Positions 27,240 through 40,017 are shown, counted from the stretch's first letter. The stretch: 64,000 bases of DNA from Lophius americanus (GCA_037951165.1 JBBDHG010000031.1:372001-436000), one strand, 5' to 3'. Numbers and translations are program-made. Notes: a model not told the origin generated them from the letters alone.

Positions 27240-28400
27240 AACACTCTGTGCAGTCTTCAAAATATGCCCCCTACACCTTTCAGGCTCAACTCAAAAATCA
27301 TGTTGCCATTGAAACAACAAAGAATATCATTCGTAAAAAAAATTCTAAATATGAAAAAATCATCCTTCAAAGTCACCTGAAACAAGATGTTTCTACGGAA
27401 ACCGTACAAAATAAATCTGTATAGCAGCCAACACGGTCTTTAGATGAGTGTAAAGTTTAATGAGGCTAGAAAGCTTAGAGATAAACTGGATAAAATGACC
27501 ACCATTCAGAATCACCTTAAAAAGGATGGCTCAATGGATACAACACCAAATATGATTAGTACAAAATCCATAATATCAAAAAGGTTCACGATAGTTGAAA
27601 AACGTAAAGCAAGTGTTGTTAATGATATTTAGATTATAGGTCATGTTTGGTAGAGCCGGACTGTATAATTTGTGAGATATGCTCTGAAACCTTTTCATCC
27701 TCGCCTTTAAACAGAATCAGGATAAAATCCAATCAACAAAGTTAATAGATGTTAAAATAAGTGAAGTTGTGAGATATGCTCCCGACAGGATGACCGCCCT
27801 TCAGAGTCATCTGAAACAACATGTGTCTATGGAAACCACACAAAATAATATCTGGATAACAGTGGAAAGTTTGCGCGGCACGGCGACCAGCTAAAACATC
27901 GTTCCATGGAACCACACAAAATCAAATTTGAATACAACTCAAAACATGAAATAGCAGAGCCGACAATGTTAATGTACGTGTGACGTACGTTAACTTAATC
28001 CGGAATCTATAATTTTTTGATATATGCTTCAGACAAGACCACCACCCTTACGTCTCCATAATGATTATGTTTCCATGGAAACAGAAACATTTAAATTTGC
28101 ATGAAGGTAAAAAATGTCAAAAGCCAAACCTGCATACTGTGGTTAATCTGTGTGTTAAAAACACGTTTCCATGGAAACAGGAATAGATCAAATTCACAGA
28201 AAGTCCAAAAATACCGTACCGTAATAGCTGTTTATTATGATGAATATATGTATGAAGTTTGCTGAAGCTAGAATGTAAAGTTTGCTAGATTGGATCCAGA
28301 CAAGGAGACCACCTAAGTAGCCCGTTTCCATGGAAACCACACCAAATAAAACTTGTCTGATTAATATATCAAAACGTACAGACACACTGATGACCGAATC
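27240..28400. repeat. Degenerate array of units carrying a GTTTCCATGGAAAC palindrome
   Basis: About eight diverged units share the order ATATGCTCC-GACAAGA-GACCACCCTTCAGAGTCA, an optional CTGAAACAACAT, the 14-bp palindrome, and CACACAAAATAAAATTTG. Perfect palindromes are at 28069, 28165 and 28324. Variants are at 27301 (GTTGCCATTGAAAC), 27389, 27825 and 27901. Spacing varies from about 77 to 300 bp, so the array has deletions. Isolated copies occur at 34.35, 35.23 and 39.70 kb. Confidence 0.75.
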
Positions 28401-28559
28401 CATATTTTTTTACGTTTGGGGTTTGGGGGGGATAAAGACTATTTAAAATATCGGTCTAATTCAAAGAAACTTCATAAATGATTGACTTTTATTTCATTTA
28501 AAAAATAAAATGCACATCTAAAATATTTGATACGGACAAAACCTACACGAGTTTCTACT

Positions 28560-29590
28560 GAGGTGAAAACATGTTTTGGGTTGAGGCAGCGCGAGGAGTT
28601 GTTTTTCTGAAAAAATTAATTACGTATTGTGGAATATAAGGGTGTATGAAGAAGAAACGTAACAACGGGACATTATGAAGGATCAGAGTAAGAAAACAAG
28701 GACGTCTGGCTCTCGTATTATGGGGAAGGTGGAGATTCTTCTTCTTACGGCTCCTTCCTTCAATCAGAAAAACCGGTTTGGTGCTTATTTATTTTGCAGG
28801 TTTGGCGAATGACACGCTGATCTGAGTCAAATAAACTATTTTCATTTATCAGTCTACTTCCTGAAACGCTTCAGACGTTTGTATGGAGATGAAATGACGA
28901 CGATCACAGGAGGAGATGTAATTACAGAGGTTTGTAGTACATGAAGGCAGTGTGAGGAGGTAAGGTGTGGAATCCTCGAAATGAGGAATTATAATATTGT
29001 TGAATTTAAAAGGAAGGAATTTAAGAGTTTCAGCACATGAAGAGGGAATGTAGAAATGAAAACATTTCGAACCACTGGAGAGAGAACCAAAGACGCCCAT
29101 ATGTATTTATGGAATTTTTGGGGGCAGGTAATTAGAGATTTTTCTTCTTCCTGATCCTTTTTTGATGATAAAATCAGCTTATTGCTGATTTATTTTTGCA
29201 GTTTAAGTGACTCGCACGTTGATCTGAGTCAAATAAACAAATTTCATATATCAGACTTCGTCGTGAAGAGCAACATAAGTTTGTGTTGAGATGAAATGAG
29301 GACGATCACAGGAGGATATTGAATTCTACAACTTTGAACTGCATGAAGGTGAATCAGAGAGTAAGAACCTTCTAAATGATGAATCGAGTCTAAATGCATG
29401 ATGAAGGATCGTGGACATGAAATTTTATGAACTATGAGAATTAGAAAACAGACGTCCAATTGGCGATACTGCCCCCTTTTTTTCTTTCCATCATAAAAAC
29501 AGTTTGTGGCGCGTTTATTCGGCGGTTTTGTGAAGTTCCCACTGATCTGAGTGATTTTCATTCCAGGGATTATGCTCACGAACTAGAAAA
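28560..29590. repeat. Degenerate tandem repeat, unit about 320-400 bp
   Basis: Three to four units share the blocks TTTATTTTTGCAGGTTT, TGATCTGAGTCAAATAAAC (28818, 29220, truncated at 29543), GAGATGAAATGA-GACGATCACAGGAGGA (28886, 29289), CATGAAGGATC and ACAAAGACGTC. Unit spacing is about 402 and 323 bp. It directly follows the palindrome array and has no recognisable coding or transposon signature. Confidence 0.75.
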
Positions 29591-30370
29591 CAAATTGGTC
29601 GAAAATGTTTGCCAAAATAAAGCTGAATTAAATCTCAGACATTTGAACAGTCTCCATCAGTGCGCGTGGACCGTCTCCCCGCCACGAGGTGGTCCAGACC
29701 GGTGGCGAGAAACGCGGCGTCCCTGAGGCCTTCTTAGCCAGTCCTTCACAACTGAGCTTTAAAGATGGGCGCCGGTACAGCGCCGGAACAGCGCCGCGCT
29801 GCAGTTGGCCCTTATTGATGATTAGGTAACCTGAGATCATAGATGAGCTGAGAGAGGACTGTGCACACAGAAGCCCTTCAGGACTACCACCGCCGCGCAC
29901 ACATCACGCCGTGAGACCCACTGATGTGAGCACAGGGACTATGTAGACCACTTAGGGGAAGCTTTCTAGATGGCAGCCGGCAGTCAGAGTTGACTAGGAG
30001 AAGATTACAGTGCAGGACGGTTCCACTTTGTTGTTGGAAATCACATTTTATCTGAAACAACCGAGCTCACACACATTAACCGATGGATCCTTGACAGGCG
30101 CCAGACTACAAAAGCCCTGGTAAATAAATAAAGTTCACTGCTTCTTTTTTAGGAACTCTTGGGCTCACGTAGACCTGTCCAAAAGGATGTGAGCGCGCCA
30201 CAGAGCTGCGGCGGGGTCTGACAGAGGGCCTCCTCGATAGAGCAGCTCAAGGGCGCGGCCTATCTACCAAACGGTAGAATGCACCCGAGGAGGTTCCCTC
30301 CTCTCATAGGTTCCTCTCCCAGAACTGGGAGTCAAACTGTTTGTGCCGTCAAGGTTATGTTATTTAATAA

Positions 30371-30424
30371 GGGGGGGACGAGGGGGAAGGGGGGGACGAG
30401 GGGGAAGGGGGGTCGAGGGGGGGG
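30371..30424 (+). repeat. G-rich minisatellite, G-quadruplex prone
   Basis: About 2.7 copies of an 18-nt unit (GGGGGGACGAGGGGGAAG) end in a G8 run. Six runs of at least five G within 54 bases give strong G-quadruplex potential on the plus strand, which is the non-template strand for nothing known and the template strand of vti1a. Confidence 0.85.
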
Positions 30425-30589
30425 TTGGATGCAAGCAAGTTCCAGGCGATTTAAAATTCTGATGAGTCCTCCACCAACTGTGGTATCCGGATCTGAAATG
30501 AGACCAATTAACTTCAATCCAGCAGAGAACAATTCTTTGAGACCCTTTTTTATATATTTTTTAAAATTCCCCAGAAATCTCGGCAGCTC

Positions 30590-30632
30590 AAAAAAAAAAA
30601 AAAAAAACAACAACAACAAAAAAAAAAAAAAG
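30590..30632 (+). repeat. A-rich simple tract
   Basis: An A17 run, CAA repeats and an A13 run. It could be the tail of an old retroposon, but no body is recognisable upstream. Confidence 0.85.
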
Positions 30633-32011
30633 CTGCAGGTTATATTTATTTATTCAAATAGATCTCGGCAACAGAGAATCCAAATGTAAGGTTTGGTCAG
30701 AATCTGGACGTGACATACATTAAAAGGACGATGTGTTGCTCGTCTTGCCCTCCCACTCTTGAGCAGCAGCGGCAGAGAGCTCCCCTTAGGTGGCCCCCCC
30801 AGGACTAAAGCTTCACCCTCCATCTGACTGGCAGATGGGGCGACCAGCTGACATCTCCGCCCGCCTCCGTTTAATGTTCCCCGGGTGTCTAAAACGGGCC
30901 GGCGCCCCGTCTGATGGGCACAGCACCGCCAAGGAGGAAGCTCCTTTTGACTGGGGGGTGGAGGTGGTGGGGTGGAGCAAGGACAGACAGCGATGGCGAA
31001 AGTTCTCCTTCAGTGTGTTTGTACAGTATAATTGTGAATCTTGCAGGGCAGCGGCGGCGGCTGGCGGTGTGTGTGTGTGTGTGGGGGGGGGGGGCTGTTG
31101 CAGTAGATGCATATTAATAAAAGAGCTAATGATGGCTTTTATGGGTTTCTAACGGGATCAAACATCTTCCTGAAGGCTGGAGCCGATGCCTCCTGTCGCC
31201 GGGACCCACCAGTAGTTGTGTTTTTTTTCTGTTTCTCAGATTCTAAGTCAGGTGGCAGAAAAAAAGGTGCCAGGAAGGTTTTTTTCTGCAGACGTGAGGC
31301 TGCAGGGTCTTTATCTGTGGTTGCTGAAAAAACACGTGTGTGACGACCGGCTAAAGGATTCTGACGACAAAGCAGCAGCAGCTTCAGCGTCTGAAGCCAG
31401 AGAGGGGAGTCGCCGTCGTGGGTTTCTCCCTCACAGACCTCTGGATGCTGGGAAATACTACTTTAAAAATAAGAATTAGCCGTGTAAATAATAAAGCATT
31501 TAAAACATGTAAGGTTTTTCAAAAGCAGTAACCTCATGACTCACACTTTTTAAATTCACGATGGTTTGTTGTTGCAGAGCCACATTTCATAAAACATGAC
31601 AGATTCTTTTAGAAAGTATCAGATATCACATATATAGTAAATAAATGAAATTACTCACTACGCTTTATTTTATTTGCTTTAAGAGAGATATGAGGTGAAT
31701 TAAAAACAAATTTTCCCCTGAAAAATATTTTAAGTGGAATATTATTTTTTTTTTTGTTGTGTTAAATGCAAAAATCACTGACTCCTTTTAGAGAGGATAA
31801 AATAAACACATACAGATCTAGTTTATCCCTGTACTAAAAATGAATTTTTACTATGAAAAAGAAGAATATTTAGGGAAATGAGGGCGAAAGCTAGAAAACA
31901 AGAGAATTTGAGAACTTTATTATTTAAGTATTGAAGTTATTATTATTTCCTATTTCTATTAAAGGTTTATTCCTGATCAGTATGAGATCCTTATTCCTAA
32001 TCTGTTAATGT

Positions 32012-32122
32012 TTATATCTAGATATATTTAGATATATAAAAGATATATATCTAGATATAGATATATATATATTTATATCTATTTTCTATATATCTATATA
32101 TCTATATATCTATATATATAAT

Positions 32123-32153
<31 letters not shown>

Positions 32154-32258
32154 ATATCTATATATATATTTATATATATATCTATATATATATAAAAGAT
32201 ATATATATATTTATATATATATATTTGTTTATATATTATATATATATTTATATCTATA

Positions 32259-32294
<36 letters not shown>
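32012..32294. repeat. AT satellite with ATATCT/AGATAT units
   Basis: About 280 bp of TATATATC/GATATATA sequence, embedded in an AT-rich block from about 31500 to 32900. Confidence 0.95.
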
Positions 32295-32296
<2 letters not shown>

Positions 32297-34299
32297 ATGC
32301 TTAAAGAGGTATAGGAATATTAATTGACATTTAAACTTTATAATCAATACTGCATATCTTTAAATAAAGTGAATACATATTAATAAGTTATTTAGATAAT
32401 CTATTCTTCCTAATTATTTAATAAAATTTTTATTCATTATATTTAATGAAATTAAATCATTTCTTTTTCATTTCTTTTATGTGTTTATTTTATTGTATGG
32501 CTATTGCAATCGTAAAAAAATATCTAAATAAATATCTATAAATCTATACATCTGGTTGCGGATCTTTGTGTTGCATCATTGTGTTACTGTGTAAAAATAA
32601 AAATATTCATTTAAAAAAAAATGAAATGTGACGTTATGAAATCACAAGGAAAATCCAGAAATTGTATTTTATATTTATCATAGCCACTAGCAAAAACATT
32701 TTTACAAATATTAAATGTGAATGACAATAAAATAACTACATATAAAGTGATTTACTACTTGTATTTATAGATGTGACATCATGACACATCACAGGAAACA
32801 TTTGTTCAGAGCAGGTTTCATCTAATATTCCTATTTTCCACAAAGCTAAATAATAATAATAACGATAATAATAATAATAATATTAATAATAACGCCATAA
32901 TCCCCATTAAAAACCCTCCTTAAACCATCTGAGTGTGCATCAGATATTTTGGGTGACGGCTCAGACGAAGACAGGAAGTGTTGTTTGCTTTGGGAACACG
33001 TGTAGAGGAGCTGACTGGTCAAATAAAACTGTTTTTGTTTTATTTTGCGAGGAAATGTGGCGGCGGGACCGCCGTCATCTCCTTCCCACAATCTCGACCT
33101 CATCTCCAAAGACTCTGATATAAAAAAAAAATCACACACACACTCCTTTTAGGATTTTTAACTGACACCAAACGTCTCGTCATCGGCGGCGCCGTTCTCT
33201 TCACACAATTAAAATTTCTGAGATCCATCCTCGGGTGACGAAGTGGCACAATTCTATCTTACTTCATTTCCCCCCCCCTCCCAGTTTTTAATATTTCAGC
33301 GCCTCAGATGTGGCGGCTCTTTAAAGCACCCATGGGGGCTCCGAGTCCTCGCTTTTGTCTCCCATTTCCTTCTGAAACTGTTTTTCTTTAACCCTGTGCG
33401 GCTCTTCACAGTTGTTGTCTTAGCTCGCTCTCTCTCTCCCTCTCTCTCCACTCTGTCGCGCCTTCTTTCTTGTCCCCCCCGCCCTCCTCCCTCGTCTCTG
33501 CGTGTCAGCCAGAGGTCAATGCTACACTTTTTTCTTCGGCGTGCGAGGAGGCAGGGGGTATCTTCTTACTTATTAGAAGCTAAAAATAGCCAGAGAGGGA
33601 AGGTGTCTTTTAAAGATATCTGGAGCTATCTGGCGACTGGAGGGTTCCTTCAGATAAGGACCAGATGATATCAATAAATGATTTGGACGAGGTTTGATCC
33701 AGATTATAGACCAATTTACAAACCGTGGCCAAATGACTTAATTTTCAAGGTTATTGCTGAGTGACACTGCAGAATTCGGAGGTAAAATCAATGGCGACGC
33801 TGGCGACGGCTGTTCTTTTTTTCTTAACTAGATACTGTATGTTGTATTTTGCCTGGAAACATTTCTTCATGTCTGACTTTAGAGAATCTGTCCAACAAGT
33901 CGACAGGTTTTGGTATTTCACAGAATTATTTACTCTAAGGAGTGTTATCTTTACAAATGCCAAACATTTGTTTTAATGTGCTAAAGTCTCAGGTTATGCT
34001 CTAAAACTTTTCTGGAACAACGTTCTTTTTTTACTCCCCGCTCCTACAGGTTGATATTTTCCTGCGTCTGTTATCGCTGAGAGGCTTCTCGTCGGTAATC
34101 TGATTGGTTTCTTTTTTTTAATCGGCCATATGAAAAACAACAAACGCATCACTGTATGACATCTCCTCCCTTCCAAACCCAGAACCCAGAGTTTTGTTAT
34201 AGATCAGATGAACAACCTGAACTTGTTTTTCCATTAAAGTAAATATCACAACAAGATCTGTAACAGAAAAATACATTTTTCTGGATGGAAATGGAAACG

Positions 34300-34390
34300 T
34301 ATGGGGAAAGTTTGGGGGAGCTAGATTGTATAATACTTCAAGCAAGACGTTTCCATGGATACCATTAATAGCATAAAATTTAAAATATGA
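34300..34390. repeat. Isolated unit of the GTTTCCATGGAAAC repeat
   Basis: CTAGATTGTATAATACTTCA, then AGCAAGAC, GTTTCCATGGATAC (34349-34362) and ATAAAATTTAAAATATG repeat the order of the 27.3-28.4 kb units, about 6 kb away. Confidence 0.6.
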
Positions 34391-35159
34391 AAAAGCAGAT
34401 GTGTGTGTGTGATAAATATGTGCTAAATGTTTCTGCAGGTTCCGAGGAGTAAAACTCAAGTCAATTTCACTTTGTGCAAAAAGTGTTTCACGGATTAAGA
34501 ACGGACGAACAATAAATGAGATCTCTGCGCCGTCCTGACAGTAAACAAATGAAGGATGACGTGACAATCTGAAGCGTAAAACAGTGAGAATAAAATAATA
34601 GAAAAAAAGCCTATTTCATGGCCATAGTGGCAAAAAACAGGAATACTTGAGTGTGAGTAACTCAGTGAGTTATTCTCAGTTTATTTCTTAGATTAAATAA
34701 TAATTATGTACTTTTTTGTCTTCCCAACTTAAAAACTTTAGAGCAGGGCGGAAATATAGTCCTTGTAACATTAGAAAGAATATTCACATATTCTACACTT
34801 TATCCACACCTTGACCTTTATCTGACACATTTTATTATTATTATTATTATTATTTTATTGAAAGTATTAAAAACTTCAAAAACTTTAAAGTTGAGATCTA
34901 TTTTTAACGATATGAAGAAATGTTGGAATTACCTTCAAAACAAATGGATTTTATTGACATGACTGCGTGTAAACAGCGTGTTTGTGTCGAACAAGGTCAA
35001 AGTGGCGTTTTAATGAAGGGTTACATTTTTAAGACCTCATAAATGACACATCAACGTCTTCTATTTGGTAATTTGGGCTTTTTTTAAGACCCTGAAAGGG
35101 TTAAAATATGTGTAAGATTGCAAAATAAAGAGAGTATAAACTTAAAAATATCAAAAGTC

Positions 35160-35265
35160 ACAATTACCTAATTACGCTCCGAACAAGACGACTATACCAT
35201 TAAAGCTCACCTTACAAAAGAAATCATGTCTCCATGGAAACGACACAAACAAAAGGTTAAAGCTA
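35160..35265. repeat. Isolated unit of the GTTTCCATGGAAAC repeat
   Basis: GCTCCGAACAAGACGACTAT, AAGCTCACCTTACAAAAGAA, then GTCTCCATGGAAAC (35228-35241) and GACACAAAC follow the unit order of the 27.3-28.4 kb array. Confidence 0.6.
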
Positions 35266-36024
35266 GAAGGAAGCCTGGTAGGATCGAGGCTGAAATACGA
35301 CGCTGCACGCAGACGATAGGGTCTGTGATTATTTTAATTTTGCTGACGCGTACTTGTGTTTGTGATTTATCTGTGTGTCCATTCTTAATGAGATAACCTG
35401 TTTCAATATTGGACTGGACTAAACGTTTGCTGGATGAGCTCTGGAACGAAAATGTTTACGGACAGTACAAACAGATCATAGCGCTGGGGATAAAAGTCTG
35501 GAGGTAAAGCCCGGACCAACACTCGGCAAACATGAGGGCGACCCCGAAGCCTCCGGAGCAAACACCCAACGAAATTGGAGGCATCTTGTTTCCAGCAGTT
35601 GCATTTTGAATATTCATATATTTTAAGGAAGAAAACACTGCATGCACTTCAATGTGTGTGGTTGGGGTCCTAAATGTTTGAGTCAAGCTCCATTTTCCCA
35701 CAAAATATTGCAGACGTAGGCACAATGTAAAAATAGATGAGCCGAGACTTGAATGGTGGCTGGTGTTTGACTGAACCTGAAAGCTCCAATGAGCTCTCTG
35801 GTTCAGATCATTACATCCAAGACTCTCATTATGTGCTCCCCTTGTTGGAGCTAATAACCGACTAAAGGTCTAATTATTAGATTCTCTCCTAATGTTATTA
35901 AAGCAGCATGGTGTAGGGGGTTGGGGTAAGGAATCATCCGAAGGGCGAGCAAACGCTGAAAGACATCGAGTTAATGTTTGTGGCGCTACTTCAGCTAATA
36001 TTTTGGGACAACACCTGTCGATCT

Positions 36025-36026
<2 letters not shown>

Positions 36027-36058
<32 letters not shown>
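36027..36058 (+). repeat. (CA)n microsatellite
   Basis: About 16 CA units. Confidence 0.95.
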
Positions 36059-36060
<2 letters not shown>

Positions 36061-36419
36061 GACCGACTCTGTTGGTTCAGCTCTTCCATTGAGGGCGCGT
36101 ATGCTAGGCGGCCATTGTGCACCCAAGGCCTTTTGTCTGAGCAGCCTGAAGCTGGTGATTGCACCTTAGTGACTGCAGTTCAAGCGTAAACAGTGTTTTC
36201 ATGCCCTTCGATATCCACAGTTGCCAGTGGACCCCTAAATCCCTGGAACAGCTGAGTCCTAGTGTGTCAAAGATAATGGCGATTTATTGCAACGCGAGGC
36301 TTTCGCATTGCCCCCCCACACACACACTCCTCCCTTCTTCCAATCGTCCCTCCAGCCCTCCCCTCCCTCAAACAGATTAAAATTAAGCCTTAAACATGTG
36401 AGGATGGAATTAACACATT

Positions 36420-36790
36420 TAGCGAGTCTCCTCTTCCCACATCCCATTTTCGCTCCGGAGTGGCTGATCCCCGCTGCCGAACGCGGGTGCAATTTTAATG
36501 ACTCGCGATGTTTTTGAAGTCCACATGAAAAAAGCGTCGCTCGCCGTTTGTGGCGGCGCTAGATATGGCTAGGCCACGGCTGGCCGTGATTGGGGGGGAC
36601 ACACGCCGCCGACTCGGACTCCAGGCTCTTCGATAGGATCGGTGTCATTTTCCTCTCCACGATAAGACGCCTTGCTGACAAGGTCCGATTAGGAGAGGAA
36701 AAATCATTATTGCTGCGCCTTTCATCGGCCCGGGTTTACCGATAAACAGCTCACCCACGGCTACATTCTCCTAGAGCCAGATATTATGCG
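36420..36790. promoter_or_regulatory. Candidate conserved non-coding element
   Basis: A complex, CpG-containing stretch with TGTGGCGGCGCTAGATATGG, GACAAGGTCCGATTAGGAG and TTTACCGATAAACAGC (GATTA and forkhead/GATA-like cores). It stands out against flanking AT-rich and simple sequence. Conservation is not tested. Confidence 0.3.
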
Positions 36791-37199
36791 TTTAAGCATA
36801 TATATTTAGCTAATGTGTTATTTTTTGGGGGGGGGTATTTTGAATAATAATTCCAACAGAAAAAAACACAGCTTTCCTCTAAAAGGCCCGGTTTCTCCTC
36901 AGCCGAAAAACTCTAGCTGTGAAATATTTTATGTCCTCGCTCTCGGTTCCAGTAATCAAACAATTATCAAATAACTTCATATTCCTTTTGAATATAATAC
37001 AACACGCTGATTGTACGGGCCTACAAAATAAAAAAAAAAGTCATATATTATGCGATACCTAAAGGAAATCCATTTTAGCAAACTGTCTCTATGAAAAGGA
37101 AGAGAAAAAAAAGGAAAAAGGAGACGCTTGAAATATTCAGACGACAATGTAGAACAGAGAGAATAGACTGAAACTCCAGGAAGGGAGAGAATCAGCTTC

Positions 37200-38060
37200 A
37201 TGTTAATAAGAATAAGATTCAGATTTCTTACATGTGTCCATAATTCTTAATTGTGTCAGCCGGTAACACAAAAATTAAGGACGTAATATTTAGTTACAAA
37301 AGAATTAGACAAAAATGTTTTGGGAATGATTTAAAAATTACATTATTTATATTTAAGTAATCTGACTGCTTTGTTAGTATGACTAATACATATTTATATG
37401 ATTTATTTTTCTTTTCTAAATATAATATTAGTATTAATATTGTTATTTTTTTAAATCAAAGTATTTATTTGGATAAAAATAAATAAAGCTTGTTTTGACT
37501 TTATTTAAAAAAAAAAATTATATTAGGAATTGAAATAATTTCCCAAATGATTCCTTTAATCAAAGCCAATCTCTATTAAAATAAAAAATATATATAGTAT
37601 TTTTATGAAAAAATAAATACATATAATATATAACATTTCTGGAAATTATTCCAAATAAGATAATATAATATAATATTTTCCATTTATAAATTGTTTTAAT
37701 CGAAAACGCAAATTTATGTTTAAACAAAAATAATTGGACTGCTTTGATTTAAAAAAAATTAAGTGATATAGTTATTTGTTTTGTTTTTCGTCAAAGCAAA
37801 ATCAATTGGACCCATTTTGATGAAAATGAAATCATTATTATTTAAGGAAATTTTTCACAAAAGTAGAATTTCCCAAATATTTTATTATGTTTCCAATTTT
37901 GGGTAAAAAAAATTATTAATCTGCCTGGAAAACATTCCAAAAATGTCCATGAAATAAAAAATATATTGCAAGATTATAAACTAAATACAAATATATTTTG
38001 CATTTATGTAAAAGAGTCAAACATTATAAATATTAAAGGATAAAATAAAGTGTGGAGGGC
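37200..38060. other. AT-rich block
   Basis: About 850 bp, strongly AT-rich, with many A and T runs and no recognisable repeat family, gene or motif. It ends sharply at the GC-richer segment beginning near 38080. Confidence 0.8.
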
Positions 38061-38699
38061 TAATAATAGCACAACTGATTACGTCATTTGTTAAATGTTT
38101 GCTTTTGGATTTGAGGAGCGAGCGCGGCTTTTGGCGGCCCGGCACCAAAAGACGGATTGGAGACTGATCTTTGGAGGGAGCGGGGGAGAAAGAAAGCGAG
38201 TGGGAGATGGAGATGTAGGGGGAGAGATAGAGTGGGGACAAATGTGTGCTGTGTTACTGGGCCACTCCAGCGCCCATGGACTCTCAGCAAGACTCAAAGA
38301 CACTCTTCGCTTCAAAAGGGAGCCACGATTTTTTTTTCTTTTTCTGTTTACAGAACCATATTTATTTATTTCTCTCCGTCGCTCCGTCATTATAGTGTCT
38401 CGCTGTCCCAGCACCCCTTGCTCCGCCGCTGGTGTTCGATGACGCCTCCCTTCTCTCGCCACCCCCGCCTTCTCTTCTAATGCCACTGCAGTCACAAATC
38501 AAACTGCTCTAAAACAAATTGATGTACTCTTTAATACAGTCATCACATCATCACAGGGTCCCCGCGCGTCTGCCTTGGTGACGACTGCAGGGCTGCTTAG
38601 TTTAGCCCAGCGATGGCTGCTACTTTGTTGGTGGCTTCAATGATTTATCACAAAAGAGAGGGAGATTGTTGGAGAGAGAATACGGACGAAAAGAAGTCC

Positions 38700-38960
38700 C
38701 CCGGATCACGATTGAGTCACTGGCACCTTTGATTGACAAGGTCTAATCAGCTTATCTCCATCCTAATAAAGTTGATGGCCTGTGGTGCTGCTCTCCACCA
38801 GGCAGGGTGTGAACTTTGGGCCAGACTGAGGCCCCCGGGGCCCGGTCCTGGACCCTCTGTGTTTATCTGAAGGGGACTGAAATCAATCCCTAATGAGCTG
38901 TTTTCATTTTGCAGGATTGATTACAGGCCACTAAACACCAAGAGGGCCCGTCTGAGGAGA
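38700..38960. promoter_or_regulatory. Candidate enhancer with PBX/MEIS, TCF and GATA-like sites
   Basis: CTTTGAT (38727-38733) is a TCF/LEF core that overlaps TGATTGACAA (38730-38739), close to the PBX-MEIS site TGATTGACAG. CTTATCT (38751) is a GATA site. AATCAATCC (38881-38889) and GGATTGATT (38914-38922) are exact 9-bp inverted repeats 24 bp apart. This is the densest motif cluster I saw, and no repeat family explains it. Confidence 0.4.
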
Positions 38961-39644
38961 TTCTCAGACTCTGTCTGACCACCTTTAAAATGCAGAGCAG
39001 TAAAGATCCTTTCCCTTTGTTTCTGGGGATCATTAAACTGGCAGTTATTTGTGACAAACAAACAAGTGGAAAGTGGAATGGATTTTTCAAAGCTAATTCG
39101 CTCATGTACTGTCTGCTTTTACGTTGTGAGACACAATCTAATATCAGAAATCAACGCCACATGTTTAAAAACGAGATGACGTCTCCATCTGAGAATTCCA
39201 TAACTACTGAAGCTACAAAAAGAGGTTGTCAACAAAAGTCTGCAGAGACAGCGACATTATTACAGTGGAGCAGCCCTGAGTGCAGGCACGCCGGAAATAT
39301 AAGGCAAGTAATACATTTGATACGACTCATCGACGTTGACGAACAAACTGGATGAAAGTAAATAACTGGTTGATGGTTCACCAGGTTTTATTAAATACCA
39401 AACCATCCTAATGACCTACTGTGATATCATTTACGTAGTTTATACTATAGTTTATATTTTGCTGTGCAATCGCGTATCACGTTTTTAAAATTAGTATTGA
39501 AATAATAGCAAATCAAATGCGTCCAGATCTGATATATCCTCCAATACTTTTTTTAGGATGACTATGTCTAACTACAAATATTGAAAGAAGAAACATTTAC
39601 TGTGGTTTGTATGTGTTTGTTGAAGGTAGACTGTTGTTGTTTGT

Positions 39645-39745
39645 CTGATATCTTCCCGACAAGATAGCCGGCCTTTAGAGTCAACTAAATTATCCTGTTT
39701 CCATGGAAACCATACATAATGAACTTTGTACAAAATTAAAAATAT
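39645..39745. repeat. Isolated unit of the GTTTCCATGGAAAC repeat
   Basis: ATATCTTCCCGACAAGATAG, CCGGCCTTTAGAGTCAACTA, perfect GTTTCCATGGAAAC (39697-39710) and CATACATAATGAACTTTGTA form the best-preserved unit outside the array. Confidence 0.65.
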
Positions 39746-40017
39746 CAGCCATTGCTCTGGGGGCCTCCTCCAGAGTCGGTCCTTCGCCCTTCAGCGCTTT
39801 CTCAACTGACTGATTTTACATACACCACCAACAAAACTGTCGGCTCAAAAGTGTTTTTGAGGTCTTCAGCAAACACCCGCTGAATAAACCTTTACCTCCG
39901 TCTTTTCCGCTCTCTATTTTAAAGAGACGTTGTCAAACTTGTGGAATTATCAGTGCCGATGTAAAGGACCTACTTTTCTCGTTTCGTACATAAATGGAGT
40001 ATTAATGAGCCTCAAAG

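Noticed and set aside
33243..33668. 141-codon Pro/Ser/Leu-rich open frame on the plus strand
   Set aside because: Driven by pyrimidine-rich low-complexity sequence; no homology.
34118..34567. 149-codon open frame on the minus strand, the longest seen
   Set aside because: No recognisable domain or homology, no codon or splice evidence, and part of it overlaps a unit of the palindrome repeat. Expected by chance in 64 kb.
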